This document shows, piece after piece, positions 63,833 through 64,000 of a DNA stretch of 64,000 bases. The translations under genes and the position numbers were made by a program. How positions within the stretch are numbered: position 1 is the stretch's first letter; each line of letters starts with the position of its first letter. This DNA is from Zasmidium citrigriseum (Eukaryota; Ascomycota; Dothideomycetes; Mycosphaerellales; Mycosphaerellaceae), in assembly GCA_002786025.1 (NCBI GenBank), contig NHNW01000037.1, positions 1 through 64,000 on the forward strand. Direction: 5' to 3'. The notes beneath the pieces were generated by a model. That model did not search any database and was not told where the DNA came from. It saw only the letters and a list, made by a program, of their open reading frames with translations.

Positions 63833-64000
63833 ATGAAGCTCGCACTCTGGTTGCTGGCAGCGCCGGTGCTGGCACAGAACAGTACGTCGACACTTCATAC
63901 GCACGGGGGCTGGCAAAGGATGAACACTGACTGGCCATCAGGCATTCGTGTTGTCACTGTTGTTGTGCGTCAATCCTGCGGCGTCCCAATTGCGCCGCCT
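63833..64000 (+). CDS. Secreted protein, 5' exons only (runs off the right edge)
   Basis: Exon 1 is 63833-63881, encoding the signal peptide MKLALWLLAAPVLAQ. A 60-base intron (GTACGT donor, ACTGAC branch, CATCAG acceptor) leads to exon 2 from 63942. The joined frame reads NSIRVVTVVVRQSCGVPIAP up to the edge. Function cannot be judged from the visible 36 residues. Confidence 0.65.
   Translation, partial: MKLALWLLAAPVLAQNSTSTLHTHGGWQRMNTDWPSGIRVVTVVVRQSCGVPIAPP

Overview
The window is nuclear DNA of a filamentous ascomycete. Genes are compact and sit on both strands. Introns are 42-70 bases with GTRNGT-type donors and CAG/TAG acceptors. The gene set is fungal (HET-domain protein, F-box and 2EXR proteins, TRI12-type and anion:cation-symporter-type MFS transporters, questin-oxidase-like enzyme), and one transposon carries repeat-induced point mutation (RIP). 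This fits Pezizomycotina; a Dothideomycete of the Mycosphaerella group is my guess, not shown by the sequence. I saw no tRNA, rRNA or CRISPR. One ambiguous base (n, position 4953) lies in a poly-C run.

Layout. 0-12.4 kb: the 5' exon of an ankyrin-like gene, a three-exon secreted protein, a large Ser/Thr-rich secreted protein, a P450, a UbiE-type methyltransferase, a TMEM42-like membrane protein, a 2EXR protein, a PMP3-family proteolipid and exosome subunit MTR3 (the last two share a promoter). 12.4-21.0 kb: a small, probably mitochondrial protein gene is cut in two by an 8.06 kb Ty3/Gypsy retrotransposon on the minus strand, with 126-base LTRs and a 5-base target duplication. The inside of the element is saturated with CpA-to-TpA changes, but the LTRs are nearly clean. 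22-31 kb: housekeeping genes (TFIIA gamma and V-ATPase c'' divergent from one promoter, DNA polymerase delta subunit 4, a GH13 alpha-glucosidase, a SUN-domain nuclear envelope protein). 31-33.9 kb: a gene-poor stretch with a degenerate tandem repeat of about 177 bases and two scrambled fragments of the neighbouring SUN gene. 33.9-37.6 kb: two F-box paralogues duplicated with their upstream sequence, one broken by a frameshift. 38.1-41.3 kb: a WDR48/UAF1-like WD40 protein.

41.9-58.3 kb looks like accessory metabolism: a methyltransferase, a membrane-anchored carboxylesterase divergent from an MFS symporter, a PEX11 peroxin, a metallo-beta-lactamase-fold lactonase just downstream of a second MFS symporter, a DUF998-like membrane protein, a questin-oxidase-like (AflY/MdpL-type) enzyme, an EthD-fold protein, a small secreted protein and a TRI12-type MFS pump. 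No polyketide synthase or NRPS is present, so if these genes cooperate they more likely break down, modify or export an aromatic or lactone compound than build one. 58.6 kb to the end: a HET-domain protein, a Pro/Gly/His-rich secreted protein of unknown function, and the first two exons of another secreted protein running off the edge.

Gene models were spliced by eye. For each multi-exon model I checked that the exon lengths sum to a whole number of codons and that the joined protein reads through the expected domain.
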